Origin: Cephalotus follicularis
Taxonomy: Eukaryota > Streptophyta > Magnoliopsida > Oxalidales > Cephalotaceae
Direction: 5' to 3'
Length of the DNA: 64,000 bases
Assembly (NCBI GenBank): GCA_001972305.1
Contig: BDDD01002240.1
Coordinates: forward strand, 152,685-216,684
This document shows, piece by piece, positions 11,053 to 22,866 of the stretch. Position 1 is the first letter of the stretch. Each line of letters begins with the position of its first letter. A program made the translations under genes and the position numbers. The notes under the pieces are model-generated. The model ran no database searches. It had not been told where the DNA came from and saw nothing but the letters and a program-made list of their open reading frames with translations.

Positions 11053-13499
11053 TGTAACACCCCAAGCTGTGGGAGCCACTACAGAGCATATAACAGAAAC
11101 TTAACATAACTAAACATACTAGAAAGTTCATCCTTATTAAGTACGTGGTGGTTTAAAACCTAACTAATAACATACTGAAACTTATTCATAACCAAAAGTC
11201 ATAAACTAAAACTAACATATTGTTCATTAAACAGGTTCCACTATGACCACATAAACACAAAAGGATTAGCTCCTAGACGATCCTAAGACATCAGGGGGTC
11301 ACTCTCATCACACATTGCCCCATCGCTCCTGATAACCTGCCGCATGGAAACAAAAGCGCGGCTGAGCAAACCTCAGTACGAATATAGAATGTAAAACAGT
11401 AAACGATATTTTAAAGCAGGAAGATTTCAAAAGTGCTTTAAAACAGAAATCTTAAGCAAGAAAATAGTTTAAACATACTTTGTAAATGCCCACGGAAAAA
11501 CATATAAACCAAGTTCATAGCTTTGAAAACATAAAGCATACCTTTCCAAAACATAAGTTCCATACTGAGCACATAACATATCAGAAACACATAGTAGCAA
11601 GGGGTTCGCGACATCCACATTGCCAAATAGAATTACAGTGTACGGCTCTACACATACAATTCCCATATCATAACATATCCCAAATCATATAACTAGGATC
11701 GATCCATATGCCTCTATCACAAATCCTATCCAAGGATATCACAGAGAGACGCCGTAAACTAATCACACCGTTACGGAAAGTGTCATGCCCCCGTGCCAGG
11801 CCCATAGCAGGCCTTTGGTACGCCCCATAGGTGGGTACAAAAACTCAGTATTTCACCATTCCAAAAACTTTGATTTCATCAAAATCAATTAAAACACATA
11901 GAATGGTTTCCCAAAACATAATCATAAATCGTTCTCAACGATATAGTTTCACATAACGCATACTTTCATAATAAAAGGCAACTCTTTTATTTTCACAATA
12001 AAGAGACATATCACAGCTGAATTTATAAAGCCAGAAAATATAATCGTTTCCGTAGAATATCAAACTGACTTTATTTCGAAGCATACCAAATATACTTAGT
12101 TCATAAAACCAAAGGAAACATGTTCATACAACTGAATTCATTTCAGATGTCCAAAACTGATTTTATTTCGCTAAAATCGAAGAGAGTAGCAAAGAGTAGA
12201 ATATCCGTACCTTTTGCGATCACAGATTTACTTACGAATATCCGATAAATATAATAGCCTCACGTAGCACAATAATCTATACAACATAACAATATTCAAA
12301 TAAGGATCTAAAATTCATTTTGGGCATAAAACAGAATAATAATGATGTTTAAAACAGACTCGGATTCATCGGAAGAGCAAACGGATGAAAACAGAAAGTT
12401 ACAGGACAAATCAGCCGACTGTTTCAGGACTCCAGTCGACTATCGAAGGGGTGGCAGCCGACTATACAACAGCGCCAGTCGACAACATAAACTGGACTGC
12501 AGGCAATCGACTGTGACAGGGTTCCAGTCGACTGCTCACCACAAAACAAGCGACTGTTCATGTGGGCAGCCGACCGTTCTGGGTGACAGAACAACAGTTT
12601 AGTGCAGTTTTGTGCAATCTAGCTGCCAAAACTCAGATTTCTCAACACAAGCATATTACCAACATCAGAAACAACTTTGTATGGCATGTAAAACGATGTT
12701 ATAACACTGAATTCGACATAGACATATTGGCAGCAAATTATTTTAAAGTGAAAGAAACTTAAACCATATCATGCTTGTGCATAACTCGAATTCTATCCAC
12801 TTATCATGATCAAATGCATCAAAACCAGATCATACAATACTCCCTAGGTGTCTACAGATTGCTACAACCTTAGGATTTATTTGACAGAAAAAAACAAGAA
12901 GGCAGGAATCAAAACAAATCCCTCTCCAGCACCCTATACATGCCCAAAACAAAATCTTGATAAAACTGACAGCATAACCATCACAGTAAGGTAACAAACT
13001 AACCTGTAATGGCGACACTAACTGAAGAACACAGCTGTTGACAGAATCAAAGGAAAGAAAACACACACTCAAAGTTTTGACAATGCCATTCAAATATAAA
13101 TAAAACACTTCCTGAATTTAACCTTGAAGAGACTAACCTTATTGATGTAGCAAGAAATTACAGAAAATACAGTCCCAATGACACAGGCAAGGTTCGGCAG
13201 CAGCTATACACGGGAAAAGATGGCTGACACAATGGCATTGTCTCACATAAATAACAAAGAGGAAGCCAAAATGGAAAGGATAGGAAAAGGAAACCAAATC
13301 AGTTTAGATAAAGAAGATGTGCAGATTTTCAGGGAGAGAAAAAGGAAAGAGGGAGAGGTTTACGGGAGAGGATATTAAGAAGGAGAAAGTGACGGGAGAG
13401 ATAAGCGAGGGAGAGGGAAAAGATAACAAATTTAAGAGAATTATGGAAATAAAAAGGAATATTAATTTTAATTAACTTGTTTTAAAAGGTTTATAAAAC
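11053..13499 (-). repeat. N LTR piece A (3' LTR, start missing)
   Basis: On the minus strand it ends CTTGGGGTGTTACA at 11,053. From about 11,838 to 13,499 it matches piece B closely. Its own LTR start (about 320 bp, present in B) is missing and replaced by M's pol at 13,499/13,500. It contains a CAGTCGACTG-class array (12,414-12,590) and a purine-rich tract (13,330-13,440). No gene is present; the frame at 13,178-13,378 also exists in B and lies in that purine-rich tract. Confidence 0.75.
12414..12590. repeat. CAGTCGACTG array in N LTR piece A
   Basis: Eight or so copies of CAGTCGACTG-like motifs occur, many changed by one base (CAGCCGACTG, CAATCGACTG, CAGCCGACCG). The equivalent array in piece B is at 18,484-18,655, with different one-base changes. 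Confidence 0.82.
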
Positions 13500-15475
13500 C
13501 TTTTATATGCAGACCTGATTGTACTACCTATCCGTGACTTCGATGTGATATTGGGAATGTATTGGCTATCAGCACACCGTGCTCGTATGGACTGTTACCA
13601 CAAGACTGTGGACTTTTGGCTGCCCGATGGAACGACTTTTCAGTTCAAGGGAGACAAGGGATTCTCAACACCGATCATATCTTTTATCCGAGCATCGAGA
13701 TACCTGGAAAAGGGATGCGAGGGATATTTGGCCTATGTTATCGATCGAAGGAAGGAGAAAGGCTTGAGCTTGGAGAAAATCCCCGTTGTATGCGAATTTT
13801 CGGATGTGTTTCCTGATAACTTGGGATCCTTACCGCCCAAGAGGAGTGTGGAGTTCGTTATTGATCTTATTCCTGGAACGGCTCCTATCTCTAAATCACC
13901 CTATCGGATGGCTCCAACTGAGTTGCGAGAGCTGAAACTATAGTTGCAAGACCTGATTGGCAAAGGTTTTGTAAGACCCAGTGTTTCTCCATGGGGTGCA
14001 CCGGTACTGTTCGTCAAGAAGAAGGATGGGTCGATGAGACTCTGTATCGATTACCGAATGTTGAACAAGGCAACTATCAAAAATAAATATCCTTTGCCCC
14101 ACATTGACGATTTATTTGATCAGTTGCAAGGATCGAGGGTGTTTTCTAAGCTCGATTTGAGAACGGGGTACCACCAGTTGTGGGTGAAGGAAGGGGACAT
14201 TGAGAAAACCGCCTTCCGAACACGGTATGGTCACTACGAATTCTTGGTGATGCCGTTTGGTGTTACCAATGCACCGACAGCTTTTATGTCATTGATGAAT
14301 GACGTATTTCGACCGTACCTGGACCAGTTTGTTGTGGTAATTATTGATGATATACTGGTATACTCGAAGAGCGAGGAGGAGCACACTCGACATCTGAGGA
14401 TGGTGTTACAGATTCTCAGAGAACACCGACTGTACGCCAAGTTCGGCAAATGTGAGTTTTGGCTGGACCATGTGATTTTTCTCGGTCACATAGTATCTGG
14501 AGAAGGCTTGACGGTGGATCCGTCAAAGACTGAAGTGGTTAGAGACTGGCCACAATCGAAGAATGTGACGGAGGTGCGCAGTTTCCTTGGTTTGGCGGGA
14601 TATTACCGGAGGTTTATCCAGAATTTTTCAAGGATAGCCGAACCCTTGACCAGACTGACTCAGAAGAAGACTCTGTTTGTCTGGGATGAAAACTGCGAGG
14701 CCAGTTTTCATGAGCTGAAAGACCGGTTGGTTTCCGCTCCTATCTTGGCATTACCTGAGGGTAATGAAGGCTTTGCGGTGTACAGTGATGCATCGGGTAA
14801 AGGCTTGGGCTGTGTGTTGATGCAGCGAGGCAGAGTGATTGCATATGCCTCACGGAAGCTTAAACCATGTGAAGAAAATTACCCGACTCACGACCTTGAG
14901 CTTGCAGCTATCATCTTCGCCCTTCAGAAGTGGAGGCATTACCTGTATGGGGCGCAGTTTGAGATCTTTACTGATCATAAAAGCTTGAGATATCTGTTTT
15001 GTCAAGATACACTAAACATGAGGCAACGAAGGTGGGTGGAGTTCTTCAATGATTATGACTGCAGCGTACAGTATCACCCGGGAAAAGAGAATGTTGTTGC
15101 TGATGCCTTGAGCCGCAAGGCTATGCTTGCTAGTACCATGGTGTCGCAATGGAAGATGTTGGAAGACTTCCAAGAATGGTCTCCATTCAATCAGTCACCG
15201 GGAATCATTTTGGCAGACATGCGGGTAGAACCAGTGTTACTACATCGTATCAAGGAGGCACAACCACATGATCCTGAACTGCAGCGGATTCGAGAGAATA
15301 TAGATTCAGAGTCTGATTTTAAGGTACATGATGATGGTATTATAAGATATCAGGGACGTGTATGTCTTCCGAATGAGCCTGGAGAGAAGGATCAGCTACT
15401 CCGCTGTGCTCATAAATCCATGTACAGCATTCATCCGGGTAGCACGAAGATGTATCAAGACATGAAGAAGTGTTA
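13500..15475 (+). pseudogene. M pol: protease end, RT, RNase H, start of integrase
   Basis: The frame enters inside the protease (FDVILGMYWLS, where an Asp is usual in place of the Tyr) and lacks the catalytic Asp-Thr-Gly half. It is open except for one TAG at 13,941-13,943. RT follows with [37 protein letters not shown] and the catalytic IIDDILVYS. RNase H has [24 protein letters not shown] and ADALSR. The integrase zinc finger begins ([14 protein letters not shown]) and the frame then runs into LTR sequence at 15,475. RT copies element RNA into DNA and RNase H removes the RNA strand. It is the best-preserved RT in the window, but gag, half of protease and most of integrase are gone. Confidence 0.9.
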
Positions 15476-15477
15476 AA

Positions 15478-15662
15478 AAGACATCGACGTCTTTTGTAAA
15501 GACGTCGACTCCTTTATGACCTAGGGCACACGTGAATGCATGGGCATGTACGTCGACTCGAGAAGGAGGAATCGACACCTTCTTACGATTGGACAAAGAC
15601 ACCGATGTCCAAGTAAAGACGTCGACGCCTTTGTATGTATGGCCAGCACGTTCTTCGTCGAC
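15478..15662. repeat. AAAGACGTCGAC array, proximal cluster of M LTR
   Basis: About seven copies of AAAGACGTCGACGTCTTT-type palindromes or halves occur, for example AAAGACATCGACGTCTTTT at 15,478 and AAAGACGTCGACGCC at about 15,616. Confidence 0.83.
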
Positions 15663-16373
15663 AGAACATCATGCTAGAAAGAATTGTTTAGGGGCTCACC
15701 TAACGCCTTTCTAAGTGCTCTGGGGCGTGTTGTGCATGTGGGAGTGTTGCCAGAACATGTCCTCACATGATTTCTGGGAGGGAATCCTCACCTGCTACCT
15801 GCAATGCAAAGGAGGGTTAAAGAATGTAAAAGAAATACAGAAAAGAGAGTAGGTGGGAAAGAGCATGTGTAGGGCTGTTAAATGCCAAGAGGAAATGTCG
15901 GGGGAGAGCCTTCTGCATAAAGGACACCCTCCCCACTTGTCTCTCTAGTTTTACAATACCAGAAGAGAGAGAGAGAGTGAAACAGTGACTGTGTGTATTC
16001 CACCATTGTTGAAGCTTGGAGCTTGGACCTTGGAGCTACTGGTGCAGCTACGGGACGGATCAAGAAGGGCTGCTGTGACTTCGTGGAATACTAAAAGAGG
16101 TGGACTTTCGGTTTCTAACTTGAAACCAGAGGTAGGGGAAAGCCATACTGTAAATTCGAGTTTAATATCCATGCATAGTTTATGGTTTTGAGTGTATAAA
16201 AATGCATGATTCTTGGACTGAAACTGTTACTGGATTAATGCTATAATATGCTAGATGTGTTTATAGTGTCTACATGTTGGTTTCTTGCTGTGAAAACCCG
16301 TTGCTATGCATGATTATGGGTGGTTAAAGCCACTGTTTGATAAGTCGTGAGGTAGAAGACGACCACTGTTGGA

Positions 16374-16725
16374 AATGACGTCGACTTCTTTTAGATAACG
16401 TCGACGCTATTATGTAATACACTGTCGTTTTGAGGTTCCAGACCCTAAGACATCGACTTCTTTAGAATAACATCGACGTCTTTTAAGGTTTTACCTCGTT
16501 ACTGACTGAGAGGGCTCGACGTCTTTGGGGATGACATCGACACCCTAGGCTGTTTACCTGGTTCCTGTTGAAAAAGGCATCGACGCCTTTTATTTAAACA
16601 TTGACGCTATTTCATGATACGCTGTCGTTTGGGGTTCCTTCTGTAGAAGAACACGAGGCCTAGACTTTGACGCATGACTCGAAGACATCGACGTCTTTGG
16701 GAAAGACGTCGACGTCTTTGCTACT
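16374..16725. repeat. AAAGACGTCGAC array, distal cluster of M LTR
   Basis: About eleven copies occur, including a nearly complete direct pair at 16,682-16,722 (GACATCGACGTCTTTGG then AAAGACGTCGACGTCTTTG). The cluster sits about 0.9 kb beyond the proximal one, similar to the spacing in the solo LTRs. Confidence 0.85.
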
Positions 16726-18483
16726 GTTTGGAGATTTCTTCATCGGACGACACGGAACGATCTCGATTCCTATTTGGGTGCATTTGAGCATATGTATGCA
16801 TTGCATGTGTATTGTTTACTGCCTGATTGTGTACTGTTTGTGCATTGTTTATGACTTCAAGTGTTAATACTTTAGAAATGCACAATTGAGATATTTTGAG
16901 TATGAAAGTATGTATTGATCAAATAAACGTATTTTCAACCGGACGGATAAACGATTTACACTGCTGAATTTGTTACTGATATTTTCTACTGAAAATACTT
17001 ATTTTCAAATGTTGTCAATTTTGGAAACATTTTGGAAAATAACTGCCTGTTATTGATCAAATCGATCATCACTGTTTACTGTACTGTTACTGTTTAAGTG
17101 CGCGGTTTGTTCTATGAATTGCTTGTGATTGTGTTTGAGCTGCTAGTTGCGTGGCGGAGGTTGCCAATGATGACTAGTGGTAAGGACGGGCCTAGGGGCC
17201 TGGAGCATGGCTGGGTGTCCTACTGTACTGTTGCCTCACCCGATTGCCCGATGTGGGGATCGTCGTGGGAGTGTAGCGTGGGGCCAGGAGTTGGCGGCGC
17301 TATAACTGTTATTGTGGTCCTATGTGGACATACTGACTGTTGTGGTCCTATGCGGATATACTGTACTGTACTGTTTACTGGTCCTTTACGGACATTACTG
17401 ATTGTTGACGTAGCCCTGGCCGGGTTACTACTGTACTGTTACTGTACACATATATTTTTATATATGTAACACTGATATTTTACTGTACGGATATATGTAT
17501 TTTCATATATGTATAAATTGGGTCTCCACTGCACTGCATCATTTATGCATTCATATCATGACATGCATTATGTTAATCCCGATTTACTGTTATGACTTAG
17601 CCGAGTGAGGACAAAGGCTAACCCCCTACTGTAACAGATTGATGGAGTGGTTTTGACATGGAGCAAGCACGGGACTTAAAGAGACGACTTGTTATTTCCT
17701 TTTATTTTGGGCTGTCGAACATTTATCATGTTATTTGGTTTTTGTAACATTTGATATTTGTTATCTTGTACTGTTTTGTTCATGCTCCGTTTTATGGGCG
17801 ATTGACTCGTATGACCTGTATTTGGGTAGCGTACGGTATGGGACGTACGTTACATGTTGACAGCTTATGTTCTTTTATGCTTCCGCAACTGTTATGCTTG
17901 AAAAAGTTTTATGATTTCACGGTTTTGCATGAGCTGTATCATATGTTAATTGCCTTTACCGCTTTAATGCTGCGTTTTTGTAAACGGGGTGTGACAAAAA
18001 CTCAGTATTTCACCATTAAAAAAACTTTGATTTCATCAAAATCAATTAAAACACATAGAAGGGTTTCCCAAAACATAATCATAAATCGTTCTCAACGATA
18101 TAGTTTCACATAACGCATACTTTCATAATAAAAGGCAACTCGTTTATTTTCACAATAAAGAGACATATCACAGCTGAATTTATAAAGCTAGAAAATATAA
18201 TCGTTTCCATAAAATATGAAACTGACTTTATTTTGAAGCATACCAACTATACTTAGTTCATAAAACCAAAGGAAGCAGTACCTTTTGCGATCACAGATTA
18301 ACTTACGAATATCCGATAAATCTATTAGCCTCACGTAGCACAATAATCTATACAACATAACAATATTCAAATAAGGGTCTAAAATTCATTTTGGGCATAA
18401 AACAGAATAATAATGATGTTTAAAATAGACTCGGATTCATCGGAAGAGCAAACGGATGAAAACAGAAAGTTACAGGACAAACC

Positions 18484-18655
18484 AGCCAACTGTTTCAGGA
18501 CACAGTGGACTCTCCAAGGGGTGGCAGTCGACTATACAATAGGGCCAGTCGATTACATAAACTGGACTGCAGGCAGTCAACTGTGACAGGGTTCTAGTCG
18601 ACTGCTCAACGCAAAACAACTGATTGTTCATATGGGCAACCGACTGTTCTGGGTG
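18484..18655. repeat. CAGTCGACTG array in N LTR piece B
   Basis: It is the counterpart of 12,414-12,590, with independent decay: for example CAGTCGACTA here against CAGCCGACTA there, and CAGTCAACTG here against CAATCGACTG there. Confidence 0.8.
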
Positions 18656-19685
18656 ACAGAACAACAGTTTAGTGTAGTTTTGTGCAATCTAGCTGCCAAA
18701 ACTCAGATTTCTTAACACAAGCAGATTACCAACATCAGAAACAACTTTGTATGGCATGTAAAACGATGTTACAACACTGACTTCGACATAGACATATTGA
18801 CAGCAAATTATTTTAAAGTGACAGAAACTTAAACCATATCATGCTTGTGCATAACTCCAATTCTATCCACTTATCATGATCACGTGCATCAAAACCAGAT
18901 CATACAATACTCCCTAGGTGTCTACAGAATTCTACAACCTCAGGATTTATTTGACAGAAAAAAAAAACAAGAAGGTAGAAATCAAAACAAATTCCTCTCT
19001 AGCACGCTATACATTCCCAAAACAAAATCTTGATAAAACAAACAGCGTAACCATCACAGTAAGGTAACAAACTAACCTGCAATGGCGACACTAACTAAAG
19101 AAGAACACAGCTGTTGACAGAATCAAAGAAAAGAAAACACACACTCAAAGTTTTGACAATGCCATTAATATATAAATAAAACACTTCTTGAATTTAAAGA
19201 CTAACCTTATTGATGTAGCAAGAAATTACAGAAAACACAGCCCCAATGACACAGGCAGGGTTTGGCAACAGCTATACACGGGAAAAGATGGCTGATACAA
19301 TGGCATTGTCTCACATAAATAACAAAGAGGAAGCCAAAACAGAAATGATAAGAAAAGGAAACCAAATCAGTTTAGATAAGGAAGATGTGCAGATTTTCAG
19401 GGAGAGAAAAAGGAAAGAGGGAGAGGTTTACGGGAGAGGATATTGAGAAGGAGAAAGTGACGGGAGAGATAAGGGAGGGAGAGGGAAAAGATAACAAATT
19501 TAAGAGAATTATGGAAATAAAAGAAATAGTAATTTTAATTAATTTGTTTTAAAAGGTTTATAAAATTGATTTATAAATATAAAATAACTTAAACTTTACC
19601 AAACAAAATACTCATACTAACATACCCAAATCCAAGGCTGGTATCAGTCAGCCCAAAAACATAAACCTTGCCCTGGCTCACAAAG

Positions 19686-19725
19686 GAGTCGACGTCTTTC
19701 CAGAAGACGTCGATGTCTTTTGGTC
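19686..19725. repeat. GACGTCGA pair near the N LTR start
   Basis: Two copies (GGAGTCGACGTCTTTCC and AAGACGTCGATGTCTTTTGG) lie 165-205 bp from the LTR start, the position of the proximal cluster in the solo LTRs. Confidence 0.75.
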
Positions 19726-19889
19726 AAAACTGCGCCGTTTCAGGCTTTAACATACACACTCCATTTCTAAGTCCATAATTAGGGTTTTCAAGCATCTTTC
19801 AAGTCAAAACTCAATATTCTCATTATATCAAGTTCAATGATTACGTCATAAATGGAAATATTACATCCAAGAAAATGCCGGGCGTTACA

Positions 19890-21300
19890 GGGAATCTCCT
19901 TTTCCTTGCCTTATAATTTCCAATTTCACCTTTTGAAAATCTCTCACTAACTCCTCTTGTGCGGTAATAGTCATTGCTAAGTTTCCAGTATTCTTTCGAC
20001 TCAGGGCGTCGACCACAAAATTTGCTTTTCCTGGATGGTACTGAATCGTGCAATCATAATCCTTAAGGAGTTCCAGCCATCCCCTTTGCCTCATGTTTAA
20101 CTCTTTTTGGGTGAAAATATATTTGAGGCTTTTGTGATCAGTGAAAATTTCACACTTTTACCCATAAAGACAGTGCCGTCAAATCTTTAGTGCAAAGATA
20201 ACTATAGCTAATTTGAGATTATGAGTAAGGTAATTCTGTTCGTGCACTTAAAGTTGCCTTGAAGCGTAAGAGATTACCTTTCCCTGTTGCATCAGCACGC
20301 AACCAAGTCCTTTATGAGATGCATCGCTATACACTACAAAACCTTCTGATCCTGATGGCAAGGCTAATATTGGTGCATTCATCAATCTTTCTTTTAACTC
20401 AAGAAAACTCCTTTCGCATTGGTCCGAGCATTCGAATTTAACAACCTTCTGCGTCAACCTTGTAAGGGGGTTCACAATGCGAGAGAAATTCTCGACAAAC
20501 CTTCGATAGTAGCCGGCAAAACCCAAGAACCTTTAGTATCTCGGCTACCGTTGTTGGTCTTTGCCATTCTCTTATTGCTTCAATCTTAGCAGGGTCTACT
20601 GAGATAATCAAGTGTCCCAAAAAAGATACTTCCTCCATCCAAAACTGACATTTGCTGAACTTAGTGTATAGTTGTTCCCTCGTCTGCGTTTGCAGCACAC
20701 TTCTCAAATGTTCTTCATGCTCCTCTTGACTATTTTAATATACTAGTATATCATCGATGAAAACTATCACGAACTGATCCAAAAATTCGCTGAATATCCT
20801 ATTCATCAAATCCATGAATACAACAAGAGCATTTGTCTGTCCAAACGACATTACCAAAAACTCGTAATGTCCAGATCTTGTCCAGAAAGCAGTTTTTGGT
20901 ATATCATCTCTCTTAACCTTCACTTGAGGGTATCCTGATCAAAGATCAACGTTTGAGAAATATCGAGCATTCTTGAGTTGATGGAATTGATCGTCGATCC
21001 TTGGCTGTGGGTACTTACTCTTGATGGTAACTCGATTCAGTTCCCGATAATCTATGCAGAGCCTCATTGTCCCATCTTTCTTCTTCACGAACAACACCGG
21101 TGCACCCCATGGTGATACACTCGGTCCGATTATTCTTTTATCCAAAAGTTCTTGCAATTGATCCTTCAATTCTTTCAACTCGATTGGCGCCATTCGGTAA
21201 GGACTCTTTGAGATTGGAGCCGTTCCAGGTACCAGGTCAATTGCAAACTCCACTTCTCAATCCGGTGGTATTCCAGGTAGATCTTCAGGAAATACGTCCA
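19890..21300 (-). pseudogene. E1 reverse transcriptase and RNase H (broken)
   Basis: Read on the minus strand, this encodes the RT N-terminus ([34 protein letters not shown]), then [11 protein letters not shown] and the catalytic VFIDDILVY near 20,740. The connection domain (GFAGYYRRFVENFSRI) and RNase H ([31 protein letters not shown]) follow. It is split into at least five frames by stops and indels. The tract ends at 19,890, where the linker to integrase is cut by the composite insertion; by comparison with M, about 20 residues of linker are not visible on either side. The integrase continues at 11,052. Confidence 0.88.
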
Positions 21301-21800
21301 TAAAATCTTTCACAATATGAACATCTTCTATTCTCAACTTCTCTTCCTTGGTGTTCACTACATATGCGAGGTAACCTTCGCAACCGCTTTTCAACAATCA
21401 TTTCGCTTGGATTGTTGATATGAAGTTTAAAGGTTTACTAGCTCCTGTGCTTCGGAAGATAAACTCGGGTTCACCAGGTTTAGCAAACCTAACTTCCTTC
21501 TTCAAACAGTCGACACTAGCATGGTTTACCGAGAGCCAATCCATGCGTAGTATTACGTCGAAGTTCAAGATTGCTAGAGGTATTAGGTCTACTAGCAACT
21601 TGCTATCACAAAGTTCTAGTTAACAAGACTTATATACTTTATCAACCATTAGGGTATTTCCATTTGGTGTTTCAACTGCTAGACCTATCTCCAAATCTTG
21701 TGATGGGTTACTTAAACATCGTACAAAAGATAAGGACACAAATGAATGCATCACTCCCGTGTCAAAAATACATGTGCAGGTTAAGAGCATTCAGGAAAAG
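21300..21800 (-). pseudogene. E1 protease (broken)
   Basis: The catalytic Asp-Thr-Gly is encoded on the minus strand at 21,755-21,763 (context FDTGVMHSF). The C-terminal half (ILNFDVILRMDWLS) lies at about 21,500-21,600. The aspartic protease would cut the Gag-Pol polyprotein. The two halves are in different frames, so it is not functional. Confidence 0.8.
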
Positions 21801-22866
21801 TACTTGTTACCACATCGTTAGGATTTTCCATCTCATCAGTCGTAATAGCATATGTCCTGGCTGGTGCTCTTTGTTGTGCTCCACCCTTTCCTTGTCCTCC
21901 CATCTTTGGTCGGGTGCATTAGTTTGACATGTGCCCTTCCCAGCCACAATTATAACATTTGATTGGTCATTGAGCTTGGTTTTGTCCTTGTCGACACTCC
22001 CTTTCCTGATGTCCTTACTTTCCACACTTATAACAAGCTCTCGTTCCTTGTAGACACTTTCCATGATGAATCTTCCCACATTGCTAAAAAATTTTAGGGT
22101 CAGACTTCGCTTTCTTATTCTTGCTGTCAGAAGATTCACCTGCCTTCCTCTTTCCTTGTCCTTATTCTGCCCGTTTTTGCTTATACTTTTGATTATCCAT
22201 CTCTATTCTCATCGCACATCTCAAAACTGCTTCATAAGTTTGTAGGTCTTGTGCTATCAATAGCCTGTGAATATGCAATTTCAGACCCTGGCAAAACCTA
22301 TTTGCCATTCTCCATTCCGTTGCTACCGTGTGAGCCGCATATCGAGACAATCTTGCAAAGTTTGCCTCGTATTGGGTTACGGTTTGCGATTCGCCTTGCT
22401 ACAGTCGGAAGAAGTCCTCCACCATCTTATCCTTCATTGCTTGAGGAAAATTTTTATCCATAAATATTATCTTAAGCTCTTCCCATGTCATTGCTTCTAA
22501 CTCTCATCGGGTTTTCATTCTCTCAATCATGTTCCACCATTGGTTGGCTTCTCCTTCTAATTTGTAGATTGCAAATTCTACCTTCTGATGATCAGTGCAA
22601 TTTAATGCTCTGAAAATCTTCTCGATCCCTTGGATCCATACCTCAGCTTCTATAGGGTCAACTGTTCCTGAGAAAGTCTTCGGATTTTGTCTTGCGAACT
22701 GTTCGAGAGTTGGCATTGCTGGCAAAGGTGCTAGATAGTTATTACCGTTGTTATCTGTAATAACTCGAGCAAAACAATTTAAAATCGTGTTTAGAGAATT
22801 ATCTTCTCTGTCATCGTGTGCATTCCCGTTTCTTCATTGATCTCGATTCCTTCTTATGTTAGCCAT
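21800..22866 (-). pseudogene. E1 gag (broken)
   Basis: A start codon on the minus strand at 22,866-22,864 (MANIRRNRDQ) is followed by a stop at codon 11 and then a gag core: FSGTVDPIEAEVWIQGIEKI, GEANQWW and later MANRFCQGL. The gag-core tryptophans and the AEVWI...IF pattern are typical of plant gypsy gag. The nucleocapsid zinc knuckle region (21,900-22,020) is too decayed to read with certainty. Gag forms the particle that packages element RNA. Several stops and frameshifts are present. Confidence 0.82.

Larger units (their letters stand above)
15476..17996 (+). repeat. M 3' LTR (first ~150-200 bp missing)
   Basis: The tract ends CGGGGTGTGACA at 17,996. Its last kilobase matches solo LTR 2 in reverse orientation. 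It lacks an LTR start: integrase coding stops at 15,475 and the array that normally lies 150-250 bp inside the LTR begins at once. A single deletion from integrase into the LTR would explain this. It contains two GACGTCGAC arrays. The frames at 17,098-17,469 and 17,751-18,113 are not supported as genes. Confidence 0.8.
11053..19889. mobile_element. Composite insertion in E1 (LTR pieces of N around element M)
   Basis: The block separates E1's RNase H end (19,890) from its integrase linker (11,052). It consists of LTR piece A (11,053-13,499), plus-strand pol of M (13,500-15,475), M's 3' LTR (15,476-17,996) and LTR piece B (17,997-19,889). A and B share about 1.6 kb in the same orientation. The outer ends are TG...CA-like, but the flanks (GCTTT left, GGGAA right) do not match, so a clean single insertion is not shown. 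The simplest reading is that N entered E1 on the minus strand, M entered N's 5' LTR, and deletions then removed N's interior and M's 5' half. Confidence 0.65.
17997..19889 (-). repeat. N LTR piece B (5' LTR, end missing)
   Basis: On the minus strand it starts TGTAACGCCCGGCATT at 19,889, like other Tekay LTR starts here. It continues to 17,997, where M's LTR end abuts it. The first part (19,567-19,889) is absent from piece A; the remainder aligns with A. It holds a proximal GACGTCGA cluster (19,686-19,725) and a distal CAGTCGACTG cluster (18,484-18,655), so one LTR carries both flank types. Confidence 0.75.

Noticed and set aside
11053..13499. Plus-strand 5' LTR for M's pol
   Set aside because: A TGTAACACCCC start on the plus strand is tempting, but no primer site or gag follows. 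Its partner copy B starts on the minus strand with the typical TGTAACGCCCGG, and M's own 3' LTR is a different family.
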